Positions 12,812-14,931 of a stretch of 14,931 nt of DNA are shown piece after piece. Position numbers and translations under genes: made by a program. The notes under the pieces were generated by a model, which made no database searches, was not told the DNA's origin, and saw only the letters and a program-made list of their open reading frames with translations. This stretch comes from Clostridia bacterium (GTDB lineage Bacteria; Bacillota; Clostridia; Oscillospirales; Acutalibacteraceae), in contig JAFOFS010000044.1 of NCBI GenBank assembly GCA_017387165.1, forward strand, positions 1-14,931, given 5' to 3'. Each line of letters starts with the position of its first letter. Positions within the stretch are counted from its first letter, which is position 1.

Positions 12812-14931
12812 ATGACGGCAAAACGATTGATTGCGCTGCTTTGCTCGCTGGCCTTGTGCCTGGCAATTTGCGGCTGTAACAATGCTGTCAAGACCGCAGG
12901 CGGAAGTACGCTGACCCTGTGGGGCGAATCGTCCGGTATTAAATTTTTGCAAAACGACGATGGGGTAGCGGTTAGCACTCGCGCCGCTTCCCGTCCGTCG
13001 CTGGAAGTATCGATGGTTCGCAATGAGACCGAAGCGGTACAATTGATGATGTACGCAAAAAAGAACGTGGCCGAATACAACGTATCGGTTTCCGATCTGG
13101 TTTGCGGCGGTAACATCATCCCGTCCTCTGCGGTCGAAGTATACGACGTACTCTATCAGGAGTTTATGAATACCAGCCGTCCCGGTAACCCGGACTTCAG
13201 CGGCGGTATGATTGCGGATCCGCTGCTGCCGATGGCGACGGCGGTGGAGTACGGCGAAACCACCATTAAAGCAGGTGATAACCAGCAGGTGCTGTTGGAT
13301 ATCACCACCACCTCGGGTACCGCTGCCGGTCTGTATACCGGCGTGGTGACCGTAACCGCTGACGGCGATAAGTACACCATTCCGCTGAACGTAAAGGTGT
13401 ACGATATTGATATCGACGACGGCGAAGAACTGCAGACGGTCTTCGCTATTTTGGATCGCGACCAGTTCGCATCGGCTGAGCTCGATTCGAGCAACGAGAT
13501 GGCGGAACTGTACTTTGAGATGCTGCTCAAGTACAATATGAGCTGCCCGCTGCCCTTTGAGGGTGACGGCGGCGCCGAGCGTTATGTTGAGCTGCTTCGC
13601 AAATACTACGACTACGACGGCTTTACGTCCTATCGCCTGTATTACGAAACTTGCGGTGCGGTGTACAACGGCGTTGGCACCAACATCAACCTGCCGCTGA
13701 TGCAGCAGTACATTTATACGATTGCTATGGCATCGGTCGAGGATCGCGTCAACTATCTGGATAAGGCGTATGCGTATTTCTATACCGACGTTGATGAGCC
13801 GGATATCAAAGAGGAATTCCTCCGCGCAAAGGAAACCGTCGATCTGTACTTCCAAATGCTGTACGATTGCGACGCGATGCTCCGCGCGGAGTTGGCCGGC
13901 ACCGAGGACTACAACTATTACGTTGACGTCGTCTCGGATACGCTCGTCAATATCCCCGACGTCATTCCCGGCAGCTACGATATCAACGACGTGAAATACT
14001 ACGGCTTGGATCAGCTGACCGTTTGCCCCGAACTGTCCGCCATGTCGACCCCCGCTGACCGCCGCGATTATTCGCTCGGCCGCGATTTCGTTGATTTGTG
14101 GGTGTATACCTGCTGGGGTCCGGTCTATCCGTATCCGGGTGGACACACCGACGATATGCCGCTGTCTTACCGCACCATCCCGTGGATGTGCGATGAGTTT
14201 AACTGGCCGACGTATTTGATGTGGAGCACCTCCGACTATCTGTGGATGGAACACGGTGAGGTCATCACCGATCCGTGGGGCGAGATGCACACCGGTCAGC
14301 CGCGTCCCGGCGACGGTAAGCTGACCTATCCCGGCGCAGCCTACGGCATTGAAGGCCCCTGCCCGAGCTTGCGTATGGTAACCTGGCGTGACGGCGCCGA
14401 CGATTATCAGATCCTGCGTATTCTCCGTGACAAATATGCGGAGCAGGGGTTGGATGCGTCGGTGGCGCTGGATGCCCTGTACCGTGAGATCTACGATATC
14501 GGCCTGATCCCCAATCGCGACAACGATCGCTTTGATGCGGCTCGTACGGCGCTGTTGAATATGATCGCCAACATCGATGCAGGTATCGAGGTTCTCTACA
14601 AGGAGATCTTCGTCGGTATCGACGAGGCCAAGATCAGCTTCAAGCCGGTTTCCGCCGACGCGACCGTTACGGTTGACGGCAAGGTGCAGACGGTGAACGC
14701 GGAAGGCTTCTATTCCTTCGATATCGACCTCACCAAGCAGAATGCCTTCACCTTCACTCTGACGGTGAACGGTCAGGATTACCTCTACACCCGCCGCCTT
14801 ATCAATGGTGTGCTCGGCGCGGTGGAAAGCTTTGAGGGTATTACCGATCTGTCGGATTACCTCACGAGCTACAGCGACGATTATTTGGCCGAGGTCAGCA
14901 GCGACTTTGCGCACGATGGCGACAAGTCGGC
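12812..14931 (+). CDS. GH123/DUF4091-like lipoprotein glycosidase, 3' end missing
   Basis: An open frame of 706 codons running off the right edge, so the protein is longer. The signal peptide ends in a lipobox, I19-C-G-C22. Residues about 30-200 form a beta-sandwich ending GLYTGVVTVTADG and IPLNVKVYDIDI, typical of the domain preceding GH123 barrels. The barrel follows, with YTDV-D328-E329-P330; adjacent Asp-Glu is the catalytic pair known for GH123 beta-N-acetylgalactosaminidases, which use substrate-assisted catalysis. A tryptophan-rich region (W430, W435, W471, W478) and GPCPSLRMVTWRDGADDYQIL-like wording (residues 515-535) match the DUF4091 end. From about residue 665 a new domain begins (ESFEGITDLSDY, then AHDGDKSA), the usual opening of a jelly-roll carbohydrate-binding module, cut by the window. 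The specific sugar is unproven; it may be another hexosaminidase-like activity or a non-catalytic relative. Confidence 0.75.
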   Translation, partial: MTAKRLIALLCSLALCLAICGCNNAVKTAGGSTLTLWGESSGIKFLQNDDGVAVSTRAASRPSLEVSMVRNETEAVQLMMYAKKNVAEYNVSVSDLVCGGNIIPSSAVEVYDVLYQEFMNTSRPGNPDFSGGMIADPLLPMATAVEYGETTIKAGDNQQVLLDITTTSGTAAGLYTGVVTVTADGDKYTIPLNVKVYDIDIDDGEELQTVFAILDRDQFASAELDSSNEMAELYFEMLLKYNMSCPLPFEGDGGAERYVELLRKYYDYDGFTSYRLYYETCGAVYNGVGTNINLPLMQQYIYTIAMASVEDRVNYLDKAYAYFYTDVDEPDIKEEFLRAKETVDLYFQMLYDCDAMLRAELAGTEDYNYYVDVVSDTLVNIPDVIPGSYDINDVKYYGLDQLTVCPELSAMSTPADRRDYSLGRDFVDLWVYTCWGPVYPYPGGHTDDMPLSYRTIPWMCDEFNWPTYLMWSTSDYLWMEHGEVITDPWGEMHTGQPRPGDGKLTYPGAAYGIEGPCPSLRMVTWRDGADDYQILRILRDKYAEQGLDASVALDALYREIYDIGLIPNRDNDRFDAARTALLNMIANIDAGIEVLYKEIFVGIDEAKISFKPVSADATVTVDGKVQTVNAEGFYSFDIDLTKQNAFTFTLTVNGQDYLYTRRLINGVLGAVESFEGITDLSDYLTSYSDDYLAEVSSDFAHDGDKS

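Noticed and set aside
12794..14914. 706-codon open frame on the minus strand opposite the GH123-like gene
   Set aside because: The plus frame has a ribosome binding site, lipobox, family motifs and operon context; the minus frame has none and results from codon bias.
1..14931. CRISPR arrays, tRNA or rRNA genes, insertion sequences
   Set aside because: No spaced identical repeats, transposase-like frames, terminal inverted repeats, or cloverleaf or rRNA-like segments were seen.

Overview
The window looks like chromosomal DNA of a Gram-positive anaerobe, most likely a Clostridia-type Firmicute (Bacillota). The reasons are strong AGGAGG-type ribosome binding sites, four Gram-positive style lipoproteins with lipoboxes, a sugar ABC importer without its own ATPase, and very large secreted repeat proteins. 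Genus cannot be decided from the sequence. Leu TTA/CTA and Ser TCA codons are almost absent, which leaves long meaningless open frames on the antisense strand.

Layout: (i) 9-2392, two tandem, clearly duplicated lipoprotein metallophosphoesterases on the + strand. (ii) 2396-2432, a terminator shared with the convergent gene. (iii) 2431-3348, an AraC-family regulator on the - strand with a near-perfect promoter. (iv) 3349-3847, an A+T-rich divergent regulatory region with several repeats and dyads. (v) 3848 to the right edge, one tightly packed + strand operon. It encodes a 1797-residue membrane-anchored surface protein, two CUT1-type sugar permeases, a large solute-binding lipoprotein, and a lipoprotein resembling the GH123/DUF4091 glycosidases that runs off the window end.

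Working model (inference): this is a Gram-positive glycan-utilisation locus. The giant anchored protein binds a polymer or host surface, and the GH123-like lipoprotein releases sugars, perhaps N-acetylgalactosamine. The binding lipoprotein and the two permeases import the product using a shared ATPase encoded elsewhere, and the AraC regulator senses the substrate and switches on the operon. The neighbouring secreted phosphoesterases could strip phosphate from the same substrate, but that link rests only on proximity.

The most unusual points are the giant surface protein, whose seven N-terminal modules are ordered A-A-B-C-D-C'-B', its 8-base overlap with the first permease gene, a 63-base identical block shared by the two phosphoesterase genes, and repeats placed at both divergent promoters.
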